From an uncultured Cocleimonas sp. (GTDB lineage: Bacteria > Pseudomonadota > Gammaproteobacteria > Thiotrichales > Thiotrichaceae): a DNA stretch of 28,392 nucleotides. The position numbers and the translations under genes are program-made. The notes under the pieces are model-generated. The model was not told the origin of the DNA. It was given only the letters and a program-made list of their open reading frames with translations, and searched no databases. Shown here in pieces: positions 16,098 through 24,562 of this stretch (positions within the stretch are counted from its first letter, which is position 1; each line of letters starts with the position of its first letter). The DNA is taken from contig CALJIH010000181.1 in assembly GCA_937974135.1 (NCBI GenBank), positions 1 through 28,392 on the forward strand, read 5' to 3'.

Positions 16098-16483
16098 GGT
16101 TTAGGTAAAAACCCAACGACTGTTACAAATGGAGATGACTTTTGATCGTCTTCCGACCAAACTGACATTTCAATACGTCGAATATTATCGTCATCAGTTT
16201 TTATCGATTTTTGTGACCAGATCCATTTCCTGCCAGCCATCTCGCTATCGCCTTTTTGTTCGCCAAACTTTGGCCATTCTTTAGCTATACGTAATTTTGC
16301 GATTTGATTTAAGGCAACCCAATTAGCGAAGGCTTTATTATTCATTCTTGATGCATTATTCGCGGCATTGCCGATAACTTTTACTGCACCACCTAAAGAA
16401 ACTGCAATGACTAATAACGCTACCATTACTTCTAACAAAGTGAAGCCTTTTTGTTTCTCTTTATTTGATGGAAGATTAATCAT
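16094..16483 (-). CDS. gspI: Type II secretion minor pseudopilin GspI
   Basis: 129 residues, the usual small size. Leader MINLPSNKEKQKG is followed by FTLLEVMVALLVIAVSLGGAVKVIG, with processing expected after Gly13 and Glu5 at residue 18. The ANWVALNQIAKLRI segment matches the GspI pattern (A-x-W-V-A-x-N). It begins 4 bases after gspH and overlaps gspJ, so the three are translated together. Confidence 0.92.
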   Translation of the reverse strand: MINLPSNKEKQKGFTLLEVMVALLVIAVSLGGAVKVIGNAANNASRMNNKAFANWVALNQIAKLRIAKEWPKFGEQKGDSEMAGRKWIWSQKSIKTDDDNIRRIEMSVWSEDDQKSSPFVTVVGFLPKP

Positions 16484-16487
16484 TTCA

Positions 16488-16991
16488 TTAATTCAAGTTT
16501 TCTTTTAGCAAAAATGTTCTTTCAATTTCACCATTGGCATCTACTTTGAGTGAAATTTCAGATTCTTTCTGAAATCGAATGCTGTAAGTAAATGGAGTCA
16601 TCTCGCCGCTGGATAAAATAACGACTTGCGGCTTACTTTTTTCACGGTCTTTTAAATCGATTAAAATTCCATCCAAATACATCTTGGTGGAAAAATCATT
16701 TTCTAAAACTCGTTTGTTGAATGGACTTTGACTCATAGCAAGCCAGCTATTATTTACATTCTGGTAAAAACTATAACCGTTAGGTGTAATTTCTAGAGCT
16801 AATTCATTGGATTGTAAAATTGCTTCATCTTGTGCCAATTCTATCAAAGCAGAAAATCGATCAGCATGTTCTTTGAGTAATTTATCGCCCACTGGTGGAA
16901 ACGACAAAGCCACAGCACTTATAAGTACTGCGGCAATGACCACCACAACCATGATTTCTATTAGGGTAAAACCTTTATTGTTTCTCCTCAT
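16488..16991 (-). CDS. gspH: Type II secretion minor pseudopilin GspH
   Basis: 167 residues. Very short leader MRRNNKG, then FTLIEIMVVVVIAAVLISAVALSFPP, with cleavage after Gly7. The following helix ADRFSALIELAQDEAILQSNELALEITPNGYSFY matches GspH (F-x-x-L-x-x-x-A-x-x-E-A-x-x-x-x). GspH joins the tip complex to the GspG fibre. It lies between gspG (32-base gap) and gspI. Confidence 0.9.
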   Translation of the reverse strand: MRRNNKGFTLIEIMVVVVIAAVLISAVALSFPPVGDKLLKEHADRFSALIELAQDEAILQSNELALEITPNGYSFYQNVNNSWLAMSQSPFNKRVLENDFSTKMYLDGILIDLKDREKSKPQVVILSSGEMTPFTYSIRFQKESEISLKVDANGEIERTFLLKENLN

Positions 16992-17023
16992 AGTTTTAGA
17001 TATGTATTTACTTATATGGCGTT

Positions 17024-17482
17024 TTAATTTTCAGCGTTCCAATTACCCACGTCATCCTCACTTTGTACTTTGTCGGGGCCGTAAGAATAGATATCCACAT
17101 CTCCATGTACTCCCGGACTTAGATATTTATATGACTCACCCCATGGATCAATCGGAGTTTTCTTTATATATTGTCTCCAGTTTTTAGCCTCAGGATCACC
17201 TGATGGTTTTGAAACTAATGCCTCTAAGCCTTGATCAGTACTGGGATAACTGTAGTTTTCTGCTTTATATAACTCTAATGATGTAGAAATAGTTTTAATA
17301 TCTACTGCTGCACGCTCAAAGTTGGCTTTCTCTAGATTTCCAAGTATTGCTGGGCCAACCGCTGCTGCCATAACCGCAATAATAACCACTACAACCATTA
17401 CCTCTAACAAAGTAAAACCTTGTTGTTTACTACGTTGTTTTGCTGGCAATTGCTTATTAGTAGTTAGTTTAAATTTTTTCAT
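17024..17482 (-). CDS. gspG: Type II secretion major pseudopilin GspG
   Basis: 152 residues from the ATG at 17482; an earlier in-frame start (17509) exists, but this ATG has a strong ribosome site (GAGGT, 6 bases away). The leader runs to Gly22, then FTLLEVMVVVVIIAVMAAAVGPAILGNL; Glu27 is mature Glu5. SLELYKAENYSYPSTDQGLEALV and PIDPWGESYKYLSPG are hallmark GspG motifs, as is the acidic calcium-binding end (GPDKVQSEDDVGNW). It is the repeating subunit of the pseudopilus piston. First gene of gspGHIJ; the gspCDEF and LM genes are not in the window. Confidence 0.96.
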   Translation of the reverse strand: MKKFKLTTNKQLPAKQRSKQQGFTLLEVMVVVVIIAVMAAAVGPAILGNLEKANFERAAVDIKTISTSLELYKAENYSYPSTDQGLEALVSKPSGDPEAKNWRQYIKKTPIDPWGESYKYLSPGVHGDVDIYSYGPDKVQSEDDVGNWNAEN

Positions 17483-17653
17483 TTTTACCTCTTTGATGAT
17501 TCTTAGCATTTAATGGTGTTTTAAACATTCGATGTATAAAACTTATCAATGCTTTTATAGTTGGTATTACATATGTTGCTTACTTTCGTGAGGCTATTTT
17601 GCCATACTCTGTAGGCTTACTCTATTTTTGTTACTCGATCTTAATTTTCATTT

Positions 17654-18247
17654 ATGGGTTTATTCAAGTCATTACACAATAATAAATTATTATTGATAAG
17701 TATTTTAGGACTTTCACTGATTCTGATCATTGGACAATTGTTTCAAAATGACATTGTATTTGATCGAAATGCAATTCATTCTGGACATTGGTGGAAAACC
17801 ATTTCAGGAAACTTCACACACTCAAATATTCCCCATTTACTGCTTAACCTGAGTGGACTAGTGTTACTCATGTTGCTATTTGTAGACAGCTTAACAGCAA
17901 AAACATTCATTTTTTCGACATTATTTTTATCGATTATTGTTGGTTTCGGCTTATTTTATTTTACCCCTGAATTGGACTTTTATTATGGCTTTTCGGGAAT
18001 ACTGTATGGTTTGTATTTTATCGCCGCTGTCTGCGCAATTTTAAACAATGATCGTTTCACAGGAATTTCTGTTGCTCTTTTAATCACCAGTAAAATAGTC
18101 TGGGATTATTTTACCGGTGGCAATCAATCAAGCGCTGAATTGATTGGTATTCCTGTTGCAAATGATGCACATTTATATGGATTTATAGGAGCCTTGTTTA
18201 TTGCGGTTTTTTTAATCATAAATTGGCGATTAAATACCTCTAAATGA
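17654..18247 (+). CDS. rrtA: Rhombosortase (rhomboid-family GlyGly-CTERM protease)
   Basis: 197 residues with about six membrane helices. The early HWWKTISGNFTHSNIPHLLLNLSGL (45-69) matches the rhombosortase pattern (W-R-x-x-T-x-x-F-x-H-x-x-x-x-H-L-x-L-N-L). The catalytic serine lies in GFSGILYG (Ser114) and the catalytic histidine in DAHLYGFIGA (His173). Rhombosortases cut the C-terminal GlyGly-CTERM tail from proteins that leave through type II secretion, as in Vibrio. It is divergent from gspG, which supports that pairing. No GlyGly-CTERM substrate is in the window. The stop codon overlaps repeat copy E, and purD ends 18 bases away. Confidence 0.88.
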   Translation: MGLFKSLHNNKLLLISILGLSLILIIGQLFQNDIVFDRNAIHSGHWWKTISGNFTHSNIPHLLLNLSGLVLLMLLFVDSLTAKTFIFSTLFLSIIVGFGLFYFTPELDFYYGFSGILYGLYFIAAVCAILNNDRFTGISVALLITSKIVWDYFTGGNQSSAELIGIPVANDAHLYGFIGALFIAVFLIINWRLNTSK

Positions 18248-18263
18248 CACCCCTCCACTTTTT
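18246..18263 (+). repeat. Dispersed C-rich repeat, copy E (diverged)
   Basis: GACACCCCTCCACTTTTT differs from the consensus by two transitions in the C-run and lacks the 5' A run. Its first bases are part of the rhombosortase TGA stop. It fills almost the whole 18-base gap between convergent rhombosortase and purD. Confidence 0.6.
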
Positions 18264-18265
18264 AG

Positions 18266-19555
18266 TTATGAATTACCTTGCTCGCGATTTACCGCTCGGT
18301 AGGCGATATCAGTACGATAATAGCAATTGTTCCACTTAATTTGTTCAACTATTGAATATGCATTTTTTTGAGCATCACTGACGGTGGAACCTAAGCCAAC
18401 CGTACAAAGGACTCTTCCACCATTTGTAACAATATTCTCACCATCCCTTGAAGTTCCAGCATGAAAGGTTTTGCTTGAATCAGTATCAGAAGGTATACCA
18501 GTAATTACCTCTCCTTTATCATATGCTTCAGGATATCCACCCGCTGCTAAAACAACGCCAACAGCTGATCTTTTATCCCAATCGATGCTTATTTGCTCTA
18601 GTTGCTTATCAAGCGCTGCCTCTAGTAAATCAACCAAATCAGAGTTTAATCGCATCATAATTGGTTGTGTTTCTGGGTCGCCAAAACGCACATTGTATTC
18701 CAAAACTTTCGAGTCACCTTTTGCATCGATCATGACACCCGCATAAAGGAAGCCTGTAAATGGATTACCTTCATCAGCCATGCCCTTAATGGTAGGCTCA
18801 ATAACATCTTTCATTATTTTTTTGCTGATTTCAGAGGTTACCACTGGGGCAGGTGAGTAAGCACCCATACCACCAGTATTTGGACCATTGTCACCATTAT
18901 CTCTTGCTTTATGGTCTTGTGATGTTGCCATCGGCAAATAATTTTCACCGTCAGCAATAACGATTATGCTGGCTTCTTCACCTGTTAAAAACTCTTCAAT
19001 AACCACTCTATGGCCAGCTTCGCCAAAGCTATTTCCCGCCAGCATATCTTTTACTGCCGCAATCGCTTCATCTTCAGTTTCAGCGAGAATGACGCCTTTA
19101 CCAGCAGCTAAGCCATCTGCTTTTACGACAATAGGTGCCCCTTCTTTTTTGATGTAAGCGACTGCCTCATCAATATCAGTAAAATTTTCATATTTTGCGG
19201 TAGGAATATTATGTCGAGCAAAAAAGTCCTTTGAGAACGCTTTTGAACCTTCTAACTGAGCCGCCCCTTTACTCGGTCCGAAACACCTCAGATTATTTAT
19301 CTCAAATAAATCAACAATCCCTGCAACTAGAGGTGCTTCAGGACCAACCACCGTTAAGTCAATAGCATTTTCCAAAGCAAATTTTAGCAAGCCTTCAGTA
19401 TCTTCAGCATTAATCGCAACATTTTCAATCTTATCTTCTAAAGCAGTACCAGCATTTCCTGGTGCCACAAAAACCGTTTCTACTTTTGAGGTTTGAGCTA
19501 ATTTCCATGCTAAAGCATGCTCTCTACCGCCACTGCCGATCAGCAAAATTTTCAT
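18266..19555 (-). CDS. purD: Phosphoribosylamine--glycine ligase (GARS)
   Basis: 429 residues, the standard length. It joins 5-phosphoribosylamine and glycine with ATP in the second step of purine synthesis. The N-terminal GSGGREHALAWKL (8-20), APGNAGT (31-37) and VVGPEAPLVAGI (69-80) precede the ATP-grasp core, including VVKADGLAAGKGV (143-155), NTGGMGAYSP and LEYNVRFGDPETQ. It is not linked here to purH, its common partner. Divergent from ispH across 99 bases. Confidence 0.98.
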   Translation of the reverse strand: MKILLIGSGGREHALAWKLAQTSKVETVFVAPGNAGTALEDKIENVAINAEDTEGLLKFALENAIDLTVVGPEAPLVAGIVDLFEINNLRCFGPSKGAAQLEGSKAFSKDFFARHNIPTAKYENFTDIDEAVAYIKKEGAPIVVKADGLAAGKGVILAETEDEAIAAVKDMLAGNSFGEAGHRVVIEEFLTGEEASIIVIADGENYLPMATSQDHKARDNGDNGPNTGGMGAYSPAPVVTSEISKKIMKDVIEPTIKGMADEGNPFTGFLYAGVMIDAKGDSKVLEYNVRFGDPETQPIMMRLNSDLVDLLEAALDKQLEQISIDWDKRSAVGVVLAAGGYPEAYDKGEVITGIPSDTDSSKTFHAGTSRDGENIVTNGGRVLCTVGLGSTVSDAQKNAYSIVEQIKWNNCYYRTDIAYRAVNREQGNS

Positions 19556-19654
19556 TTAAGTCCTTTTATTCATAACGATTAGTACCAATATTAAATTTTA
19601 ACAAATGTACCGCTACAGTTGATACAATTAATACTTTAATTAAAGAAAAATATT

Positions 19655-20590
19655 ATGAAAGTCACACTTGCTAATCCTCGTGGATTTTGTGCCGGCGTTG
19701 ATCGCGCAATAGAAATTGTTGATCGCGCAATTGAGCTTCTTGGTGCTCCTATCTATGTTAGACACGAAGTGGTACATAACCGCTTTGTAGTAAATAATCT
19801 CCGTGAAAAGGGAGCGGTTTTTGTCAATGAGCTGGATGAAGTGCCTGATGATGCAACTGTTATTTTTAGCGCACACGGAGTTTCAAGAGCAGTCCAAGAT
19901 AGGGCTAAAGAGCGAGGCTTAAATGTTTTTGATGCTACCTGTCCTTTGGTGACTAAGGTACACATGGAAGTTTTGCGTTATAGCAAAGAAGGTAGAGAAA
20001 CCATCCTAATCGGACACAAAGGACACCCTGAAGTTGAGGGCACTATGGGTCAATACAATAAAAAGTTTGGTGGGAATATATACCGTGTAGATTCACCCGA
20101 TGAAGTATCAGTTTTGCAAGTTGAAAATCCTGAAAAACTTGGATTTGTAACTCAAACCACTTTATCAATGGATGACACGGCAATCATAATAGAAGCCCTA
20201 CGAAAGAAATTTCCAAGCATTGTTGGGCCTAAAAAAGATGATATTTGTTACGCCACCCAAAACCGCCAAGATGCCCTAAAAAAACTCGCTGATGAAAGTG
20301 ATGTAATTTTAGTTGTTGGCTCACCCAATAGTTCAAATTCCAATCGTTTAAGAGAATTAGCAGAAAAACGTGGTACGCCTGCATATCTCATCGATGGTGC
20401 AGATGACATACAAGAATCATGGTTTGATAAAGGAATTAATAATATCGGTGTAACTGCAGGTGCATCAGCCCCAGAAATACTCGTAGAAGAGGTGAATGCA
20501 AAATTAGCGAGTTTAGGAGCTGAGATAATGCCAGATAATCAAGGCATTATTGAAAATGTATCTTTTGTTTTACCTAAAGAACTTAGATAA
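19655..20590 (+). CDS. ispH: 4-hydroxy-3-methylbut-2-enyl diphosphate reductase
   Basis: 311 residues. The last enzyme of the MEP route, making IPP and DMAPP with a cluster held by three cysteines: Cys12 (NPRGFCAGVDRAI), Cys96 (DATCPLVTKVH) and Cys198 (ICYATQNRQ). Substrate-binding histidines His41 (HEVVHN), His74 (SAHGVS) and His124 (GHKGHPEVEGT) and the proton-relay Glu126 are all in place. The start at 19655 is the family start (MKVTLANPRGFCAG). Convergent with the pseudopilin gene. Confidence 0.98.
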   Translation: MKVTLANPRGFCAGVDRAIEIVDRAIELLGAPIYVRHEVVHNRFVVNNLREKGAVFVNELDEVPDDATVIFSAHGVSRAVQDRAKERGLNVFDATCPLVTKVHMEVLRYSKEGRETILIGHKGHPEVEGTMGQYNKKFGGNIYRVDSPDEVSVLQVENPEKLGFVTQTTLSMDDTAIIIEALRKKFPSIVGPKKDDICYATQNRQDALKKLADESDVILVVGSPNSSNSNRLRELAEKRGTPAYLIDGADDIQESWFDKGINNIGVTAGASAPEILVEEVNAKLASLGAEIMPDNQGIIENVSFVLPKELR

Positions 20591-20610
20591 AAACTTAATG
20601 TAGTAACTAA

Positions 20611-21135
20611 TTATTCAGTTCTCACCCTTCCCAATCTACTTAAATTTACTTCTTTTGAAATGTCATTAGCATCTCTTCCGATTTCAAATTTCGAATTGCT
20701 GCCAAGTCTGCCAGAAAATTGGTAAGTAATTTTTTTATCTGAGCTATTTTCAACAAAAAGAGATTCTATTGGGTCTCCAACTTTTAATAAATCTTCTCTG
20801 CCATTGGGTCCACAATCTGCAATTACTTCATTAGAAACAGTATCATTATCACAGTCCAAAAATATTATCCAACCATCAGAAAAATCTCTACTGTCAGAAC
20901 AGTTAACTTGATCTGAACTTGGGCAGATAGTTACAGAATTACTTTGCTTCAAAGCCTCACTTCTTGCATATAATAAACCTGAAACCAGTTCATTAGTTGC
21001 TGTAGATATACGATTTCTCTCAATCAAGTTAGCAAAGCTAGGTAAAGCAATTGCTGCAAATATACCTACAATGGCTACCACAACCATTATTTCTATTAGC
21101 GTAAAACCATAATTAGATTTTTTATAATTATTCAT
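20611..21135 (-). CDS. FimT/GspH-like minor pseudopilin
   Basis: 174 residues from the ATG at 21135; another ATG (21153) and a TTG (21168) lie in frame upstream, but none has a convincing ribosome site, and this one leaves the usual short leader MNNYKKSNYG before FTLIEIMVVVAIVGIFAAIALPSF. ERNRISTATNELVSGLLYARSEALKQ and the SVTICPSSDQVNC...DGWIIFLD segment are typical of FimT/FimU-type type IV pilus minor pilins and distinguish it from the GspH at 16488. Three or more cysteines suggest a disulfide. It lies alone, convergent with ispH, 3.4 kb from the gsp genes. Confidence 0.85.
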   Translation of the reverse strand: MNNYKKSNYGFTLIEIMVVVAIVGIFAAIALPSFANLIERNRISTATNELVSGLLYARSEALKQSNSVTICPSSDQVNCSDSRDFSDGWIIFLDCDNDTVSNEVIADCGPNGREDLLKVGDPIESLFVENSSDKKITYQFSGRLGSNSKFEIGRDANDISKEVNLSRLGRVRTE

Positions 21136-21283
21136 GTCTTTTACATTCCACATATTAATGACTGTCAAAGTACTAATTGCGGAATTCTCTGTTTTTATTA
21201 CTACCCATTAAATCATATTTACAGGTTTGGGGTAGTTTCTTCTGATAAGTGGCTGTATATCATGGTTAACTTCAAAAGTGGCC

Positions 21284-21300
21284 AAAAGTAGGGGGGTGTG
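21284..21300 (-). repeat. Dispersed C-rich repeat, copy F (truncated at one end)
   Basis: AAAAGTAGGGGGGTGTG; the CTTTT end is replaced by GAATT. The flank toward 21266 on the C-strand (CTACTTTTGGCCACTTTT) resembles copy G, extending the shared unit. It lies downstream of the chemoreceptor gene and beyond its terminator, with the C-strand as coding strand. Confidence 0.7.
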
Positions 21301-21326
21301 AATTTAATCTATTTTAGGTATAAAAA

Positions 21327-21353
21327 AAGGGCTTTGAATGAATCAAAGCCCTT
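21327..21353 (-). terminator. Terminator of the chemoreceptor gene
   Basis: AAGGGCTTTGA (21327-21337) pairs with TCAAAGCCCTT (21343-21353), 11 perfect pairs with a 5-base loop. On the minus strand a run of T follows directly (plus-strand A at 21322-21328). It begins 26 bases after the stop at 21380. Confidence 0.92.
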
Positions 21354-21379
21354 GTTCTTTTTCGAGTGAAAACCTAAGT

Positions 21380-23902
21380 TTAGCTTGTAGGAAGTTTGAA
21401 CGATCCAACCTCACTACGCAGTCTTTCAGCGTATGCCACAAGATTCTTAGTTTGTACACTCTGCTCATCCAGTGCGACAGATGTTTTCTCTGTAGAATCA
21501 AGTACTGTATTCGCTTGCGCCATCAAAGATGCGTTAGCTTCTGTTTGTGCTTGTGATTCAACCGATATACGTTTGATCGCTTCTGCAAGTTCAAGTGCAT
21601 CAGATTGTGTTTTCGTCATCTCGGTACCTGCCTGACTTGCAAGCTCTGTACCTTCAACAACACGCTCGATGGTAGAGTTCATCGTCGCAATTGCTTCCGA
21701 AGTTTCAAGCTGGATACTATCGATAAGAGCCGATATCTCCAATGTTGATTCTCTCGAACTCTCTGACAGACGCTGTACCTCTTCCGCAACTACCGCGAAA
21801 CCTTTACCGGCTTCACCAGCACTCGCTGCTTGCATAGAAGCATTCAATGCAAGTACGTTAGTTCTTTCAGAAAGTGTGTTGATTATCTCAACGATGTTTC
21901 CGATTTCTTGCGAACGTTCACCCAATCGCTTGATACGTTTTTCCGTTTCAGCAACCGTTTCACGAATCTGACCCATACCCTCGATGTTCTTATTTACCGA
22001 GTTAGCAGTGGTAGTCGATGAAGACTGTACGTTTTGTGCAAGTTGACTTACCTGCTGTACCAAACCACCGATGTTATTGATAGAGTTAGATACTTTAGTC
22101 AACTGATCGATTGTACTTTGGATGATTATCTTTTCATTGTCCGCCGCACCTTTTACTGCAGATGTTTGAGACTGTACTAAGTTTACTGAATCCTCTACTT
22201 GCTTCGATACTTTATTGATCTCAATAAGTACGTCAGAAGTTTCCTCAACCATCATATTCAATGCGTCAGATACTGTACCTGTAACGTCCTCCGCCACCGG
22301 TACTTCAATCGTGAGGTCACGATCAGCAAGTTGTGCGGTTGCGTTCATCAATTCAACCACTGACTCGTTCAATTGTTTATTGGTTCGAGCGGCCTCTTCC
22401 ATTGTCGCGATACGCTCATCGAGCATGCCATCAAATGTGTTGCCAAGCTCCTCAAGCTCATCGCCAGAAGTTAGTTTCGCTCGTGCTGTCATATCACCTT
22501 CAGCTACTTGGTTCATAGTACCAGTTAACTGACCTAAAGGACGTGTAATCGAACGTACCAGTAACCAAGCACCCAAACTTACTAGTGCCAAAGCACCTAA
22601 ACCAATCAATGATGCTTTACTAAGAATCTCAGAAGTCATCTTATTGATCGGTCTGAAAGCTTCTTCAACGTCAATTTCAGACATCAACACCCAGTGTAGA
22701 CCAGGAATATCTAGCGGAGTATAAGCAGAAAGTACTGGTACACCACGATAATCAGGGAAAGTCGCGAAACCTTCATTACCTAATAGTGCATCTTTAGTAC
22801 CTGGTGTATTCGCAGCCTGCAATCCGATACTAGTACCTTTTGCAAGAATTCTGTTTACGTTTGGATCACCCGCTTGTTGTAGTGCAGTAATATAACCCGC
22901 TTTATCTTCAATCAAGAAACGACTGTCATTACGAAGCTTGTTATCGTTAGCGACGATGTATGTTTCACCCGAGTCACCTTGTCCAACGTTTTTCCAGTCG
23001 TTATTAGATGTCATAAGGTTATTCAAACGATCAACCGGCGCTTGCATGATAAGTACGCCTAACTTTTTATCACCATCATAAACTGGTGATGAGAAGAATG
23101 CCGCAGCACCGTTATAAGAAGGGTAGTAATCAGCAAAGTCAATAGTATTTACCGTTTCAGCAGGTAAAGATGCTGGCTCTGATTTTCTAAATGCATCAGC
23201 TAAACCAGAGTTTGAATATGGACCTGTTATTAAGTTTGTTGCATAGTCCAATTCTTTAAATACCGAGTACATTACGTCGCCACGATTATTCACTAAGAAT
23301 ATATCGTAGTAACCAAACTCTTGTAGGAAGCTACGAATTGAAGGATGATATTTTCTATGCATTGCTGTGTATAAAGAGTTATCTTCAGCTGCTACCTGTG
23401 AATCTTTAGCACCTAGTGGGTTAGCGTTTTGCGCAATGTATAAATCTTGAAGGTGCAATGTACGCTGATCTAACGCTTGATAGTAATTTAGCGCTACAGG
23501 GTCTTCACCATTATTTAGTTCTTTAAATTTATTAGTAAATGCACCTGTATAGTAATCGCGTAGTTCTTGATAATTTTTAGGTGGCTGAGGATTTTCAGGG
23601 TCTGCAGCAGCTTGAGTAATATCTTGATTAACTAATTCAAACGCATTAGTAAATTCACGTGTAGCATCAATTATCATTCTGTTGTTAGAGTAAGTAGAAA
23701 GCTGACCATGAATTGTCTTAAAGTAATCCTCTACCTGGGTTTTCTTCGCGTTTCTGTTTGATATCAGTGATTGTTTTGCAACCTCTTCTAAAGAAGCGGT
23801 AGAAGTATCACCAGCAGTTTTAGTGATCAAAGCACCAACACCTACAACCGATAATAAGGCCCCTAAAGCTGCACCTAATATGATTTTAGTTTTAATATTC
23901 AT
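21380..23902 (-). CDS. Methyl-accepting chemotaxis protein, PilJ-like signalling domain with periplasmic Cache sensor
   Basis: 840 residues. TM1 (about 7-27), a large periplasmic part to about 428 with Cache-like strands (GDSGETYIVANDNKLRNDSRF, 309-329; YRGVPVLSAYTPL), TM2 (429-449), HAMP (450-505), a second HAMP-like segment and a long coiled coil. The tip hairpin (678-713) reads SERTNVLALNASMQAASAGEAGKGFAVVAEEVQRLSESS. Its ASMQAA and EEVQRL forms match PilJ of the Pil-Chp twitching system more than CheA-coupled enterobacterial receptors. The ligand is unknown. It follows a PilH-like regulator by 85 bases with a good ribosome site (AAGGA). By eye, the 3' half is richer in GC than the 5' sensor half. 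Confidence 0.88.
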   Translation of the reverse strand: MNIKTKIILGAALGALLSVVGVGALITKTAGDTSTASLEEVAKQSLISNRNAKKTQVEDYFKTIHGQLSTYSNNRMIIDATREFTNAFELVNQDITQAAADPENPQPPKNYQELRDYYTGAFTNKFKELNNGEDPVALNYYQALDQRTLHLQDLYIAQNANPLGAKDSQVAAEDNSLYTAMHRKYHPSIRSFLQEFGYYDIFLVNNRGDVMYSVFKELDYATNLITGPYSNSGLADAFRKSEPASLPAETVNTIDFADYYPSYNGAAAFFSSPVYDGDKKLGVLIMQAPVDRLNNLMTSNNDWKNVGQGDSGETYIVANDNKLRNDSRFLIEDKAGYITALQQAGDPNVNRILAKGTSIGLQAANTPGTKDALLGNEGFATFPDYRGVPVLSAYTPLDIPGLHWVLMSEIDVEEAFRPINKMTSEILSKASLIGLGALALVSLGAWLLVRSITRPLGQLTGTMNQVAEGDMTARAKLTSGDELEELGNTFDGMLDERIATMEEAARTNKQLNESVVELMNATAQLADRDLTIEVPVAEDVTGTVSDALNMMVEETSDVLIEINKVSKQVEDSVNLVQSQTSAVKGAADNEKIIIQSTIDQLTKVSNSINNIGGLVQQVSQLAQNVQSSSTTTANSVNKNIEGMGQIRETVAETEKRIKRLGERSQEIGNIVEIINTLSERTNVLALNASMQAASAGEAGKGFAVVAEEVQRLSESSRESTLEISALIDSIQLETSEAIATMNSTIERVVEGTELASQAGTEMTKTQSDALELAEAIKRISVESQAQTEANASLMAQANTVLDSTEKTSVALDEQSVQTKNLVAYAERLRSEVGSFKLPTS

Positions 23903-23987
23903 TTGAATTATCCTTAAATTGCTATTTTTCTAGAGCAATCATTAAATTATTTTTATTATAAAAAATTATGAAAAAATTCTATTTCAA

Positions 23988-24350
23988 TTAGAAACGACGA
24001 ATTTGTTCATGAATCTGATCTTTAGTATAAGGTTTAGAAATTAAAGCTCGTCCGCCTAGTTTTTCAGCCCAAATACGGTCAGCTTCTTCATTTTTTGTGG
24101 TTACAAACACGATAGGGATATCTTTGTTACCTTCTGTGCGTAAGATTTTACGACATGCTTTAAAGCCGTCCATATCGTCCATTACTACGTCCATAAAAAC
24201 AAGATCTGGCTTTTCTTTTTGAACCATCTCTATTGCTTCTTGGCCTGAAGTAGCTACGTTGACATAACAACCCGCATCCATGACGATTTCTTTTAATTGC
24301 ATTAATTGTGTTGATGAATCTTCAACGATTAGAACTTTATTAACAGCCAT
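23988..24350 (-). CDS. Single-domain response regulator, PilH/CheY-like
   Basis: 120 residues, a receiver domain with no output domain. The acidic pocket is Glu10/Asp11 (LIVEDS), the phosphoacceptor is Asp54 (VFMDVVMDD), with Thr84/Thr85 and Lys106 (SKPYT). The VTTKNEEADRIWAEKLGGRALISKP segment resembles PilH (TTK-x-x-E-x-D-x-x-W-x-x-x-x-G) rather than CheY. PilH-type regulators act with a PilJ receptor and a CheA-like kinase to control type IV pilus motors. Here only the regulator and receptor are adjacent; kinase and CheW-like partners must be elsewhere. Co-transcribed with the chemoreceptor. Confidence 0.88.
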   Translation of the reverse strand: MAVNKVLIVEDSSTQLMQLKEIVMDAGCYVNVATSGQEAIEMVQKEKPDLVFMDVVMDDMDGFKACRKILRTEGNKDIPIVFVTTKNEEADRIWAEKLGGRALISKPYTKDQIHEQIRRF

Positions 24351-24510
24351 TTTGATTACCCTTTTTTGTTGGTTTGGTATTTATTAAAGAGAGCATTTGC
24401 TCTTATTAGCTTATTTTTATTAAATTTACATCGCGATAATAATGCTTTACAACTTAATCAGAGCTTAACCTGAGTCTCACAGTACAAAACTTATACAGTT
24501 AGCCATAAAA

Positions 24511-24536
24511 AAGGGGCTTGTTTACACAAGCCCCTT
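24511..24536 (-). terminator. Terminator of glnK-amtB
   Basis: AAGGGGCTTG pairs with CAAGCCCCTT (10 bp plus one T-A pair, loop TTAC). On the minus strand TTTTTT follows. It starts 26 bases after the amtB stop. Confidence 0.93.
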
Positions 24537-24562
24537 CTATTCATCATTAGAAAACGATTAAC

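Noticed and set aside
19556..19654. Promoter for ispH in the purD-ispH gap.
   Set aside because: TTGATA and TACAAT-like boxes occur, but none at 16-18 bp spacing with good matches; not reported as a feature.
10126..24468. A 15-base match (TTAATCAGAGCTTAA) near 10126 and 24454.
   Set aside because: About 0.4 such matches are expected by chance in a window this size, the flanks differ, and one copy overlaps the hemL stop.
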